From an uncultured Alistipes sp. (GTDB lineage Bacteria > Bacteroidota > Bacteroidia > Bacteroidales > UBA932), in NCBI GenBank assembly GCA_945787505.1, contig CALZHC010000013.1:1-36011 (forward strand): a stretch of DNA of 36,011 nt, written 5' to 3'. Below are positions 26,101 through 34,454 of the stretch, in pieces. Position numbers and translations under genes: made by a program. Below the pieces are notes generated by a model, which worked only from the letters and a program-made list of their open reading frames with translations, had not been told where the DNA came from and did not search any database. The stretch's first letter is position 1. Each line of letters opens with the position of its first letter.

Positions 26101-27012
26101 TTATCTGTTGTTTTTCTTAACTGAAGGAGTCTGACGGAGTGTGTAGATCTTTGAACTCCAGGGTGAATATGACCTGTCGGTATGGTTCAGGGTGATAGTG
26201 AAGCTTTCGTTGTCATGTGCTTCGCTCTCCTTGATGTAGAGATGGAGGGCGGCTGCAATCGCAGCGTATGTTTCCGATGAAGTCTCTGCCACATCTGCCA
26301 CATTTTGTTTGTCTGCTCCTGCCATGGCTTCGTCTGTATTCTTCTGGTGCTTTCTTATCGCAAGTGTACCTGTGAGCTTGAAAATAAGAGAGAGCAGAAT
26401 GAGCGCGGTGAATACAACTGCCATTGCAGTGAGAGTCATAATCAATCCGTTAGGGTCTTTTTCCTTAAGTACAGAACTTTTGGATGCATTATCGGTTCCG
26501 GAGTTATTGGTGCTTGGTGATGTATGGTCCATGAAGCCCCATTCTCCATCTCCGTCCGTAGAGCGTCCGAATGACTTGTTTTCAGGCAGGTCCTTGCGGA
26601 TTTCAATACGGTCAAGGATGGTACGTCCGTCACTTGCCACGAAATAGATGGTATCTGATTCGGCCAATGTGAAGTTAACATGGAAAGTACCTCGGAATGG
26701 TTGGTTGTCTGCCCAGAAGAGGATATGCTGACGTGGTTTGATCTTGGTCAGTACATCTCCCTTGGGAATGATGTATTTCTTAAGGTTGTCGGGATCGTTG
26801 GAAATGTAGCATCCTCCGATATCTACAGTACCATAAGAGGTATTGAAGAGCTCGAACCAGCCGTTATGCTGTCCGAAGTCGTCCTGAAAGTCAGTTGTAT
26901 TGACAATCAGGTATTCGTTCAGACGCATATCTCCCTGACTCTGTGCGTAGGCGCTCAGAGACGGGATACATACCAGCGAAGCCAACACCCATATCAATCT
27001 GAATTTTTTCAT
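26101..27012 (-). CDS. Fusion of exported lamin-tail domain and OadG-type gamma subunit
   Basis: 303 residues from the ATG at 27012; the frame is open 51 bases further, but this start gives a clear signal peptide (MKKFRLIWVLASLV, cleavage near AYA-QS, residue 23). Residues ~29-155 read as a lamin-tail (LTD) domain: RLNEYLIVNT, GWFELFNTSYGTVDIGGCYISND, the IKPRQHILFWAD strand and a late GRSTDGDGEW. A single membrane segment follows (about 189-212, GLIMTLTAMAVVFTALILLS). After it comes a cytoplasmic tail with YAAIAAALHLYI, typical of OadG gamma subunits, which anchor the decarboxylase. The LTD would face the periplasm. Position between mmdA and the biotin carrier fits the gamma subunit. Function of the LTD here is unknown. 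Confidence 0.85.
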   Translation of the reverse strand: MKKFRLIWVLASLVCIPSLSAYAQSQGDMRLNEYLIVNTTDFQDDFGQHNGWFELFNTSYGTVDIGGCYISNDPDNLKKYIIPKGDVLTKIKPRQHILFWADNQPFRGTFHVNFTLAESDTIYFVASDGRTILDRIEIRKDLPENKSFGRSTDGDGEWGFMDHTSPSTNNSGTDNASKSSVLKEKDPNGLIMTLTAMAVVFTALILLSLIFKLTGTLAIRKHQKNTDEAMAGADKQNVADVAETSSETYAAIAAALHLYIKESEAHDNESFTITLNHTDRSYSPWSSKIYTLRQTPSVKKNNR

Positions 27013-27023
27013 TTTCAAAAGGA

Positions 27024-28586
27024 TTAAAGGGGAAGGTTGTCGTGTTTCTTGGCGGGATTGCAAAGTTTCTTGGTAGAGAGCTGTTCGAGAGCTCTGATTA
27101 CGCGGAAACGGGTATTACGAGGTTCGATGACATCGTCGATATATCCGTAGCTTGCCGCCTTGTAAGGATTACAGAAGAGATCGTTGTATTCTTTCTTCTT
27201 TTCTTCTGCGATAGCGATACGTTTTTCGGGATCTTCCTCAGCCTTGATTTCTTTTGAGTAGAGGACTTCAACAGCTCCTTCTGCACCCATAACTGCAATA
27301 TTTGCTGAAGGCCATGCGTAGTTGATGTCACCACGAAGCTGTTTACAGCTCATCACGATGTGTGATCCTCCATAAGACTTTCTGAGTGTTACTGTTACCT
27401 TAGGAACTGTAGCCTCTCCGTATGCGTAGAGAAGTTTAGCTCCGTGAAGGATAATTCCGCCATATTCCTGCTGTGTTCCGGGAAGGAAGCCGGGAACATC
27501 GACAAGAGTTACGATGGGAATGTTGAATGCATCACAGAAACGGACGAAACGTGCAGCCTTGCGTGAAGCGTTGATATCAAGTACACCGGCAATGAACTTT
27601 GGCTGGTTGGCAACGATACCTACTGATGTGCCACCCATGTGTGCAAATCCGATGATGATGTTCTTTGCGTAGTCCTTATGTATTTCAAAGAATTCTCCAT
27701 CGTCAACGATTCCTCCGATAACCTGATACATGTCATAAGGTACGTTGGGGCTGTCAGGGATAATTTCGTTGAGTGAATCTTCAAGACGGTCAATAGGGTC
27801 ATTGGTGGGCTTGAAGGGAGGTTCTTCCATATTGTTCTGGGGAATGAAAGAGAGCAGGTGACGGATGGTTGAGATAGCCTCTTCCTCTGTATCTACTGCA
27901 AAGTGTGCCACACCGCTCTTGGTTGCGTGTACTGATGCACCACCAAGCTGTTCCTGTGATACGACTTCACCTGTTACTGACTTGACAACAGCAGGTCCGG
28001 TAAGGAACATGTAGCTGGTTCCTTTTGTCATGATGTTGAAGTCTGTCAGTGCGGGAGAGTAAACTGCACCACCGGCGCAAGGTCCCAAAATAGCCGAAAT
28101 CTGGGGAACAACACCGGATGCGAGGATGTTTCTCTGGAAAATTTCAGCATAGCCTGCGAGTGCATTCACACCTTCCTGAATACGGGCTCCGCCTGAGTCG
28201 TTCAAACCGATTACGGGTGCACCCATCTTCATAGCCTGATCCATTATCTTGCAGATCTTCATTGCGAGTGTTTCTGAAAGGGAACCACCGAAAACAGTGA
28301 AGTCCTGTGCAAATACATATACAAGTCGGCCTTCAATAGTACCGTAACCTGTAACGACACCATCTCCGAGGAATACATTCTTGTTCATTCCAAAGTTGGT
28401 ACAACGATGGGTAACGAACATGTCAAATTCTTCGAAGCTGCCCTCGTCAAGGAGCATACTGATTCTTTCACGAGCGGTATATTTACCTTTTTCGTGCTGA
28501 GCGTCGATTCTCTTCTGACCGCCGCCGATACGCGCTTTTTCACGAAGATCAATTAACGCTTTTACTTGTTCCAGCTGTTTGCTCAT
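27024..28586 (-). CDS. mmdA: Methylmalonyl-CoA decarboxylase alpha subunit / acyl-CoA carboxylase carboxyltransferase
   Basis: 520 residues, the family's full length, with the two crotonase-like halves of a biotin-dependent carboxyltransferase. Visible are [85 protein letters not shown] and in the second half [28 protein letters not shown] and [22 protein letters not shown] residues. It moves CO2 from (S)-methylmalonyl-CoA to biotin on the carrier subunit, giving propionyl-CoA. The same family includes propionyl-CoA carboxylase beta, but no biotin carboxylase gene is nearby and the membrane pump subunits are, so decarboxylation is the likely direction. Confidence 0.95.
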   Translation of the reverse strand: MSKQLEQVKALIDLREKARIGGGQKRIDAQHEKGKYTARERISMLLDEGSFEEFDMFVTHRCTNFGMNKNVFLGDGVVTGYGTIEGRLVYVFAQDFTVFGGSLSETLAMKICKIMDQAMKMGAPVIGLNDSGGARIQEGVNALAGYAEIFQRNILASGVVPQISAILGPCAGGAVYSPALTDFNIMTKGTSYMFLTGPAVVKSVTGEVVSQEQLGGASVHATKSGVAHFAVDTEEEAISTIRHLLSFIPQNNMEEPPFKPTNDPIDRLEDSLNEIIPDSPNVPYDMYQVIGGIVDDGEFFEIHKDYAKNIIIGFAHMGGTSVGIVANQPKFIAGVLDINASRKAARFVRFCDAFNIPIVTLVDVPGFLPGTQQEYGGIILHGAKLLYAYGEATVPKVTVTLRKSYGGSHIVMSCKQLRGDINYAWPSANIAVMGAEGAVEVLYSKEIKAEEDPEKRIAIAEEKKKEYNDLFCNPYKAASYGYIDDVIEPRNTRFRVIRALEQLSTKKLCNPAKKHDNLPL

Positions 28587-28609
28587 ATTTTTTGATATTA
28601 GTTGATGAA

Positions 28610-29023
28610 TTATTCGTTGGGATTTTCACAGAGTTCGGTAAGTACACCCTTTGTGGACTTGGGATGGAGGAAGGCGATATTGAGTCCTTCTGCTCCTTTG
28701 CGTGGTGTTTTGTCTATGAGTTTTACACCTTTCCCTTCAACTTCATTGAGAGCATTCTGTACACCGTCTTTGACTGCAAATGCGATGTGGTGAATTCCCT
28801 CTCCGCGTTTTTCAATAAAGGAAGCAATGGTTCCGTCAGCAGATGTGCTTTCGAGGAGTTCCAATTTTGTCTGGCCGATTTTGAAGAAAGCAGTTCTTAC
28901 CTTCTGGTCAGCAACTTCTTCAATGGAGTAGCATTTGAGACCGAGAATATTTTCGTAGTAAGGAATAGCTTCGTCAAGTGATTTGACTGCTATGCCAAGG
29001 TGCTCAATGTGTGAAAGTTCCAT
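28610..29023 (-). CDS. mce: Methylmalonyl-CoA epimerase
   Basis: 137 residues of the VOC (glyoxalase/bleomycin resistance) superfamily. It converts (R)- to (S)-methylmalonyl-CoA, linking methylmalonyl-CoA mutase to the decarboxylase next door. Seen: IEHLGIAV with metal ligand His8, the LELLE strand with a ligand Glu, [11 protein letters not shown] with a ligand His, and the late [10 protein letters not shown] with the last Glu. The length is typical. It lies 23 bases before mmdA. The mutase itself is not in the window. Confidence 0.94.
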   Translation of the reverse strand: MELSHIEHLGIAVKSLDEAIPYYENILGLKCYSIEEVADQKVRTAFFKIGQTKLELLESTSADGTIASFIEKRGEGIHHIAFAVKDGVQNALNEVEGKGVKLIDKTPRKGAEGLNIAFLHPKSTKGVLTELCENPNE

Positions 29024-29045
29024 ATTATTACTTTTTTATTGGTTA

Positions 29046-29774
29046 TTATTCTGACATCGACATAGTGTGGTATACATTCTGGACGTCATCGTCATTTTCG
29101 AGTTTTTCAAGGAGTTTCATGATGGTCTCCTTCTGTTCTGGAGCAAGGCTCTTGAGGGGTACGTTGGGAATTCTTTCAAAGCCACCGGATACGATTGTGA
29201 ATCCGTTGTCTTCGAGGTATTTCTGTACAGCACCGAATGATTCAAATGCACCATAAATATAGATAATTCCCTCTTCTTCGTCCATATATACATCATCTAC
29301 ATCGAAGTCGATGAGTTCGAGTTCCAGCTCTTCCAGGTCAACGGGTTTATCACTCTTTACCTTGAATACGCATTTGTGGTCAAACATGAAACTTACGCTG
29401 CCCTGTGTTCCTAATGCTCCTCCTACTTTCGAAAAGTAGCTTCTTACATTTGCAACAGAACGCATGTTGTTGTCTGTAGCACATTCAACCAAAACTGCTA
29501 TACCAAAAGGACCATAGCCTTCGTAAACAATCTCTTCGTAGTTGCCCATATCTTTATCGACAGCGCGTTTGATGGCTCTCTCGATATTTTCCTTAGGCAT
29601 ATTTTCGCTGCGTGCAGTCTGAATCAGGGTTCTTAGACGGGGGTTGTTGTCAGGATCAGTACCGCCTGATTTGGCAGCAATTGTGATTTCTTTTCCGAGT
29701 CTGGTGAAGACCCTTGCCATATTTCCCCAGCGTTTGAATTTACGCTCTTTTCTGAATTCGAATGCTCTTCCCAT
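29046..29774 (-). CDS. yebC: YebC/PmpR (TACO1) family protein
   Basis: 242 residues, the standard length. Family features visible are MGRAFEFRKERK and WGNMARVFTRLGKEI at the start, DPDNNPRLRTLIQTARSENMPKENIERAIKRA, and EIVYEGYGPFGIAVLVECATDNNMRSVANVRSYFSKVGGALGTQGSVSFMF. Members were first described as transcriptional regulators; more recent work on YebC and TACO1 points to a role in relieving ribosome stalling at proline runs. It lies between a TPR gene and the epimerase gene with gaps of 11 and 22 bases, so it shares their transcript. Confidence 0.95.
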   Translation of the reverse strand: MGRAFEFRKERKFKRWGNMARVFTRLGKEITIAAKSGGTDPDNNPRLRTLIQTARSENMPKENIERAIKRAVDKDMGNYEEIVYEGYGPFGIAVLVECATDNNMRSVANVRSYFSKVGGALGTQGSVSFMFDHKCVFKVKSDKPVDLEELELELIDFDVDDVYMDEEEGIIYIYGAFESFGAVQKYLEDNGFTIVSGGFERIPNVPLKSLAPEQKETIMKLLEKLENDDDVQNVYHTMSMSE

Positions 29775-29785
29775 TGTAGTCTATA

Positions 29786-30463
29786 TTATTTAACTTCTAA
29801 TCTTGTGATATATTTGTCAATTTCATATCCTTCGAAAGACTGAGGATATTTGTCTTTGATTGTCTTGTAGTATGAAAGTGCTTCAGCCTCTCTTCCGAGT
29901 TCTTCGCAGATGATGCCGGCCTTGAGCAGGTAAGATGCTGCGATGATGTTGTCTGCCACAGATGCAGCCTTCACGTAGCACTTGAGTGCATCTTCATACT
30001 TTTCAAGGATGGAGTATGCGTCTGCTGTACATGCGATGGCCCTTGCTTTAAGAAGAGGCTCGGTTGTGTTGTACTTGGAGAGGTAGCTGATAGCTTCGGC
30101 AGCATTGCCTAACTGAAGCTCACAAACACCTGCATAGAAGTAAACAGCCTGTCCGCCTTTTGTTCCATACTCGCTGATTATATCAGCAAAACCCATAGCG
30201 TTTCCGTCACCGTTGAGTGCCTTTTCAAAATCACCTGCACGGAAATACTGCTCTGCAACAAATGTCTGCGATGCGGCTTCTTCTTTTAGGGGATTGAAAT
30301 AGAACTGGATAAGGAGTACAATAGCTGCAGCAGCGATAACTACTCCACCGCAAATGTATCCGATTAATTTACCATTCTTCTGAAAAAACAATTCTGTTTT
30401 GGAAACGGCTTCTCCTACCGATTCGATTGTCTCCATCTTGGAGTTTTTAGCGTTAGTTGTCAT
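29786..30463 (-). CDS. TPR-containing inner-membrane protein
   Basis: 225 residues. One N-terminal membrane segment (about 33-55, LIGYICGGVVIAAAAIVLLI) without a cleavable signal, then TPR-like helical repeats such as VAEQYFRAGDFEKALNG, YFYAGVCELQLGNAAEAISYL, ADAYSILEKYEDALKCYVKAA and AGIICEELGREAEALSYYKTI. The layout resembles YfgM-like periplasmic chaperone-adaptor proteins, but similarity cannot be judged by eye. It is divergent from recF and heads the minus-strand operon that leads into yebC and the decarboxylase genes. Partner unknown. Confidence 0.8.
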   Translation of the reverse strand: MTTNAKNSKMETIESVGEAVSKTELFFQKNGKLIGYICGGVVIAAAAIVLLIQFYFNPLKEEAASQTFVAEQYFRAGDFEKALNGDGNAMGFADIISEYGTKGGQAVYFYAGVCELQLGNAAEAISYLSKYNTTEPLLKARAIACTADAYSILEKYEDALKCYVKAASVADNIIAASYLLKAGIICEELGREAEALSYYKTIKDKYPQSFEGYEIDKYITRLEVK

Positions 30464-30494
30464 ATTCTATATAAGATATTGTATTTGCAAAATG

Positions 30495-30524
30495 CAAAAA
30501 TACAATAAAATGTCTAATGGCAAA
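30495..30524 (-). promoter_or_regulatory. Promoter of the TPR-yebC-mce-mmd operon
   Basis: On the minus strand TTTG (30521-30524) and TATTTTTG (30495-30502) are 18 bases apart, close to the Bacteroidetes -33/-7 arrangement. A second -7-like match, TATGTTTG, lies at 30521-30528. The first lies about 30 bases before the start codon at 30463. Confidence 0.5.
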
Positions 30525-30546
30525 CATAAAATACCAAGATTTTGTG

Positions 30547-30554
30547 TACATTTG
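30547..30554 (+). promoter_or_regulatory. -7 promoter element (TACATTTG) for recF
   Basis: A TAnnTTTG match 17 bases before the recF ATG at 30572, so the expected leader is very short. No well-placed -33 TTTG was found. Confidence 0.5.
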
Positions 30555-30571
30555 TAAAAAGAAAAATCAAG

Positions 30572-31663
30572 ATGTTTCTCAATAGATTAATAGTTTCTGA
30601 TTTTAGAAATATCGCATCTGCTGACCTTACTTTCTCTCCCGGAATCAATTGCATTTGCGGTGACAACGGACAGGGCAAGACCAATCTGCTCGATGCGGTG
30701 AACTATCTCTCTGTGACTAAAAGTTTTCTCTCTTCCACAGATCGTTATGCAATACGCTATGGAGCCTCCAGAGCTACTTTGCACGGTAGATACCAAGTGG
30801 ACAATGACCAAGTGGAAATAGCGCTTTCAATCAATGATGGTGGAGAAAAAGAACTGCGCATAGATTCGAAAGCGTGCAGGAAAATTTCTGACTACATCGG
30901 AAAGATTCCGGTGGTGGTAGTTTCGCCTTCTGACAGTTCACTTATCAATGATTCGGCACAGGCTCGCAGACGGTTTATCAATATAATGCTCTCACAGACA
31001 GATAGCGATTATCTGACAGCTGCTGTCAATTATAACAAGCTTCTCAAGCAGAGGAACAAGCTCCTCAAGCAGCCCGGAGTACACCCCATGCTGCTCGATT
31101 CCTTCACCGAGATGATGGCACCTTTAGCTGACTATATCTGTGAAAAGAGGAGGGAGACTGTTCTCAGGCTTAGTGCCCAGACAGCTCTGTTTTATAGGGA
31201 AATATCAGGTAATAGGGAAGAGGTCTCCATGGAATATGATTCAGATCTTCTTGGATGCAGGGCAGAAAAACTTTTCGGTGAGAGTATCAATAAGGATATG
31301 GCTTTGGGATTTACCAGCGTGGGGGTCCAGCGCGATGAGATACAGTTTCTAATGGGTGGAAAGCCTGTCAGGATGTGTGCCTCGCAGGGACAGCAGAAGT
31401 CATTCATAATTGCAGCCAAAATGGCGCAATACAAGATTATGAATGAACTTTTCAAAGCCTCTCCGCTGCTTCTGCTTGATGATCTGTTTGACAAACTCGA
31501 TATCCATAGGGTGAATTTTCTGGTCGACATGGTGCTTAAAGATAATTTCGGTCAGGTTTTCATAACTGATACAGATAGGACGAGAATTGGTGAGATTGTA
31601 TCCAAGTATACTAGTGAATCGATGTTTTACGGTGTCAAGGAGGGTGTGTTCGAAAGAATATAA
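30572..31663 (+). CDS. recF: DNA replication and repair protein RecF
   Basis: 363 residues. RecF is an SMC-like ATPase that helps load RecA at single-strand gaps. Walker A GDNGQGKT lies at 30-37, the ABC-type signature is in CASQGQQKSF, and Walker B with D-loop is PLLLLDDLFDKLD. The frame is open 30 bases upstream from a TTG at 30542, but the ATG at 30572 gives the family-typical MFLNRLIVSDFRN and lies just after a -7 promoter motif. It is followed after 3 bases by the DUF721 gene, a common pairing in Bacteroidetes. Confidence 0.97.
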   Translation: MFLNRLIVSDFRNIASADLTFSPGINCICGDNGQGKTNLLDAVNYLSVTKSFLSSTDRYAIRYGASRATLHGRYQVDNDQVEIALSINDGGEKELRIDSKACRKISDYIGKIPVVVVSPSDSSLINDSAQARRRFINIMLSQTDSDYLTAAVNYNKLLKQRNKLLKQPGVHPMLLDSFTEMMAPLADYICEKRRETVLRLSAQTALFYREISGNREEVSMEYDSDLLGCRAEKLFGESINKDMALGFTSVGVQRDEIQFLMGGKPVRMCASQGQQKSFIIAAKMAQYKIMNELFKASPLLLLDDLFDKLDIHRVNFLVDMVLKDNFGQVFITDTDRTRIGEIVSKYTSESMFYGVKEGVFERI

Positions 31664-31666
31664 TTT

Positions 31667-31957
31667 ATGGAAAGGGTAGGGTCAAGGATACTCAAAGAGA
31701 TTCTGGATGAGTATATCAATGAAAGAGGACTCGGCTCCCCTTTCGAAAGACTGGAAATCGAGAAGGTTTGGAGGAGTGTTGTCGGTCCGAAGATAGATAA
31801 GCTCACAGACCGCGTCTACTATAAAGATGGCGTGCTGGTCTGTTACATGAACTCTTCGCTTGTGAGGAATAATCTCTATTATAGGCAGGAGTCGCTTCGT
31901 AGCAGACTGAATCTTACATTGGGTGGTGACAAGGTGAAAAAGATTGTTTTCAAGTGA
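31667..31957 (+). CDS. DUF721 / DciA-like protein
   Basis: 96 residues. Matches the DUF721 pattern: an N-terminal helix (SRILKEILDEYINERGL), W-x-x-VVGPKI in the centre, a YYKDGVLVCYMNSSLVRNNLYY strand-strand pair, and a short end GGDKVKKIVFK. DciA proteins of this family load the replicative helicase DnaB in bacteria that lack DnaC. That role is an inference here. Position right after recF fits a replication-related job. It overlaps pdxB at its stop. Confidence 0.85.
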   Translation: MERVGSRILKEILDEYINERGLGSPFERLEIEKVWRSVVGPKIDKLTDRVYYKDGVLVCYMNSSLVRNNLYYRQESLRSRLNLTLGGDKVKKIVFK

Positions 31958-33012
31958 TGGCAAAGATGTTAAAAATAGTTGCAGATGCCAATATCCCCTT
32001 CCTCAAGGGGGTATTCGAGCCTTATGCGGATGTCGTTTATCTTCCTGGAGGCTCAATAGGGCCATTGGCGTGTAAGGATGCGGATGCTCTTATTGTCAGG
32101 ACAAGGACCAAATGCAATGCCAGTTTGCTCTCCTCAAGCAAAGTCTCTTTTGTAGCCACTGCTACCATTGGAACAGACCATCTCGATACCGGATGGCTGG
32201 ATTCAGTAGGAATTGGATATGCCAATGCTCCGGGTTGCAATGCTGTCGGAGTCATGCAGTACGTTTTGACATCTGTGGCCATGCTGCTTTGGCGCAGGGG
32301 AGTGAGCCCGAAGGGGCTGAAGCTTGGTGTTATCGGTGCCGGAAATACAGGGGAGAGGGTTGCAAGAGGAGCCTCTATTCTTGGATTCAATGTAATGAGG
32401 AATGATCCGCCAAAGGCCGCTTACAGGTCTGATATTCCGTATTACTCTTTGGAGGAGGTTCTCCAAGAGTGTGACATTGTATCTTGTCATCTGCCATTGG
32501 ATGACTCGACATACTCTTTGGCATCTGACTGGTTCTTCTCAAAGATGAAGCATGGGGCGATTTTTGTCAATGCCTCACGTGGCGAGGTTGTTGATGATGG
32601 CGCTCTGAAAAGGTACAGGAGCTCTTTGGGCGGACTGATTCTGGATGTATGGAGGAATGAGCCTGATATAGACAGGGAGTTGCTTGAGAGTGCGGATATT
32701 GCAACACCTCATATTGCAGGCTACTCTTTTGAGGGAAAGGTCAACGGTACTGTGGCCTGCGTAAGGGCAGTTGCGCGCAGATTCGGTATACGGGAGCTCT
32801 ATGGTTACACCCCTGAAGTGGAAGCTCCGGCAGGCATAGACCTTGCTCTTCCCTTCGGGGAGCTCACTCGAAGAATGCTTGAGGTATTTCCGGTGCATAA
32901 ACTCTCGGAAGAGCTTAAAAACAGCCCCGAATCATTCGAGAAAATGAGGAATAATTACGATTATAGGCACGAATTTGCTGTGCCTGACACTATTAGAACA
33001 ATAGAATATTAA
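31957..33012 (+). CDS. pdxB: Erythronate-4-phosphate dehydrogenase
   Basis: About 351 residues. PdxB oxidises 4-phosphoerythronate in the DXP-dependent pyridoxal phosphate pathway. Seen: the start KIVADANIPFLKGVF, VRTRTKCN, GTDHLDTGWL, NAPGCNAVGVMQYV, the NAD-binding GVIGAGNTGERVA, catalytic Arg in NASRGEVVDDGAL, and catalytic His in ATPHIAGYSFEGK, which is the PdxB-specific ending among D-2-hydroxyacid dehydrogenases. Possible starts are GTG 31954, ATG 31957 and ATG 31966; the TGATG coupling with the preceding gene favours 31957. The C-terminal dimerisation part is present. Confidence 0.95.
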   Translation: MAKMLKIVADANIPFLKGVFEPYADVVYLPGGSIGPLACKDADALIVRTRTKCNASLLSSSKVSFVATATIGTDHLDTGWLDSVGIGYANAPGCNAVGVMQYVLTSVAMLLWRRGVSPKGLKLGVIGAGNTGERVARGASILGFNVMRNDPPKAAYRSDIPYYSLEEVLQECDIVSCHLPLDDSTYSLASDWFFSKMKHGAIFVNASRGEVVDDGALKRYRSSLGGLILDVWRNEPDIDRELLESADIATPHIAGYSFEGKVNGTVACVRAVARRFGIRELYGYTPEVEAPAGIDLALPFGELTRRMLEVFPVHKLSEELKNSPESFEKMRNNYDYRHEFAVPDTIRTIEY

Positions 33013-33031
33013 TTTCTAAAACAGATGCTAT

Positions 33032-34447
33032 ATGAATGACGAAAAATTTTTGGAAAATTACAGAAAAGGCTTTCCTTACCTGAAGCTGCGCGGTGCGGCT
33101 GTGCCTGGAGATGGAATCAAGGTGCTTGATGAAGCGGCTCAGAACAAGGCGCTTGAATATTTTTCAGTACATTCCGGTTCGAAACTAAAGTTCGTGCCTG
33201 CCTCCGGAGCGGCATCCAGAATGTTCAAGGAACTTTTCGAAGCAAGGGATATTCTCGAAAGGGGAGGTGAATTGGATAAGGATTCCAATGCTGCTCGATT
33301 CGTAGACGAAATTGAACGCTACCCATTTTATACAGAGGAACTCTTCGATGGGTCCACCCCTTTTGAAGTTATAGATAAGGTAATTGGAAAGGCCGGACTT
33401 GATTACGGAAACAAGCCCAAGGGACAGATTCTTTTTCATAAATATGAGACTCAGGTCAGAACTGCTTTCGAGGAACACCTGGTGGAGGGAGCTGAGTATG
33501 CCAAGGATGAAAATAATGTCGTTAATCTTCACTTTACTGTCTCTCCCGACCATATGGAGGGCTTTAAGAGACTTTTGGACAGTGTTTATAAAAAATATGA
33601 AGAGAGGTTCGGTGTCAGGTATAATGTCTCTTTTTCCGTTCAGGATCCCTCTACAGATATTATTGCTGTAAATGAGGACAATACACCTTTTATCAAAGAT
33701 GACGGCACTCCTCTTTACCGTCCGGGAGGACATGGGGCGCTTATCAGGAACCTTAATCAGGTGGATGCAGATATTATCTTTCTTAAGAATATTGATAATG
33801 TGGTTAATGAGCGTCTTATCGCTGATACTCTTCGCTGGAAGAAGATTCTTGCAGGTGAACTTCTCAGAGTTCGCGGCAGAGTCTTCTCATATATGATGCT
33901 TCTTGAGAGTGGTAATGATTCTCCTGAACTGCTCGAAGAGATCAAGGAGTTTCTCAACAAGGAATTCAGTGTTGTTCTCCCTGATGATGTGCAGGATCTC
34001 AAGAGGAGTCTGAGGCTTAAACTAGATCGTCCCATCAGAGTCTGCGGTATGGTAAGGAATGAGGGTGAACCGGGAGGTGGACCATTCATCGCATTTGATT
34101 CAGATGGTTCAACATCTCTCCAGATTCTCGAAGCAGCGCAGCTCGACAAAGCGAACTCTGAAGTTGCAGCAATGATAAAGGGATCTACCCATTTCAATCC
34201 TGTAGATTTGGTATGCTCTGTTCACAGATACACCGGAGAGAAATATGAACTTGAGAAGTATGTTGACCACAATACGGGATTTATCAGCCAGAAGAGTTAC
34301 CAAGGTCGTAATCTCAAGGCACAGGAGCTTCCAGGATTGTGGAACGGAGCAATGAGCAATTGGAACACAATGTTCGTCGAGGTTCCATTGATTACCTTTA
34401 ACCCTGTCAAGAGCGTATTCGACCTGCTCAGACCTGAACATCTATAG
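33032..34447 (+). CDS. DUF4301 protein with UDP-sugar-pyrophosphorylase-like motifs
   Basis: 471 residues, soluble, recognised as the Bacteroidetes DUF4301 family. VPASGAASRM (55-64) sits where nucleotidyltransferases of the UDPGP group have their glycine-rich LxGGxGTRL loop. RPGGHGALIRNL (about 230-241) and FLKNIDNVV (250-258) resemble the PPGHGD and NNSDNLG motifs of UDP-glucose / UDP-GlcNAc pyrophosphorylases, in the same order and at a fitting distance. RVCGMVRNEGEPGGGPF follows about 80 residues later. I infer a divergent GT-A-type nucleotidyltransferase fold; activity is unproven and the family remains of unknown function. A sugar nucleotidyltransferase gene follows 7 bases later, which fits. 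Confidence 0.85.
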   Translation: MNDEKFLENYRKGFPYLKLRGAAVPGDGIKVLDEAAQNKALEYFSVHSGSKLKFVPASGAASRMFKELFEARDILERGGELDKDSNAARFVDEIERYPFYTEELFDGSTPFEVIDKVIGKAGLDYGNKPKGQILFHKYETQVRTAFEEHLVEGAEYAKDENNVVNLHFTVSPDHMEGFKRLLDSVYKKYEERFGVRYNVSFSVQDPSTDIIAVNEDNTPFIKDDGTPLYRPGGHGALIRNLNQVDADIIFLKNIDNVVNERLIADTLRWKKILAGELLRVRGRVFSYMMLLESGNDSPELLEEIKEFLNKEFSVVLPDDVQDLKRSLRLKLDRPIRVCGMVRNEGEPGGGPFIAFDSDGSTSLQILEAAQLDKANSEVAAMIKGSTHFNPVDLVCSVHRYTGEKYELEKYVDHNTGFISQKSYQGRNLKAQELPGLWNGAMSNWNTMFVEVPLITFNPVKSVFDLLRPEHL

Positions 34448-34454
34448 TGACAGG

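Noticed and set aside
27013..27063. Longer N-terminus of the lamin-tail/OadG fusion
   Set aside because: It would put 17 polar residues before a clean signal peptide and nearly close the gap to mmdA; the ATG at 27012 is preferred.
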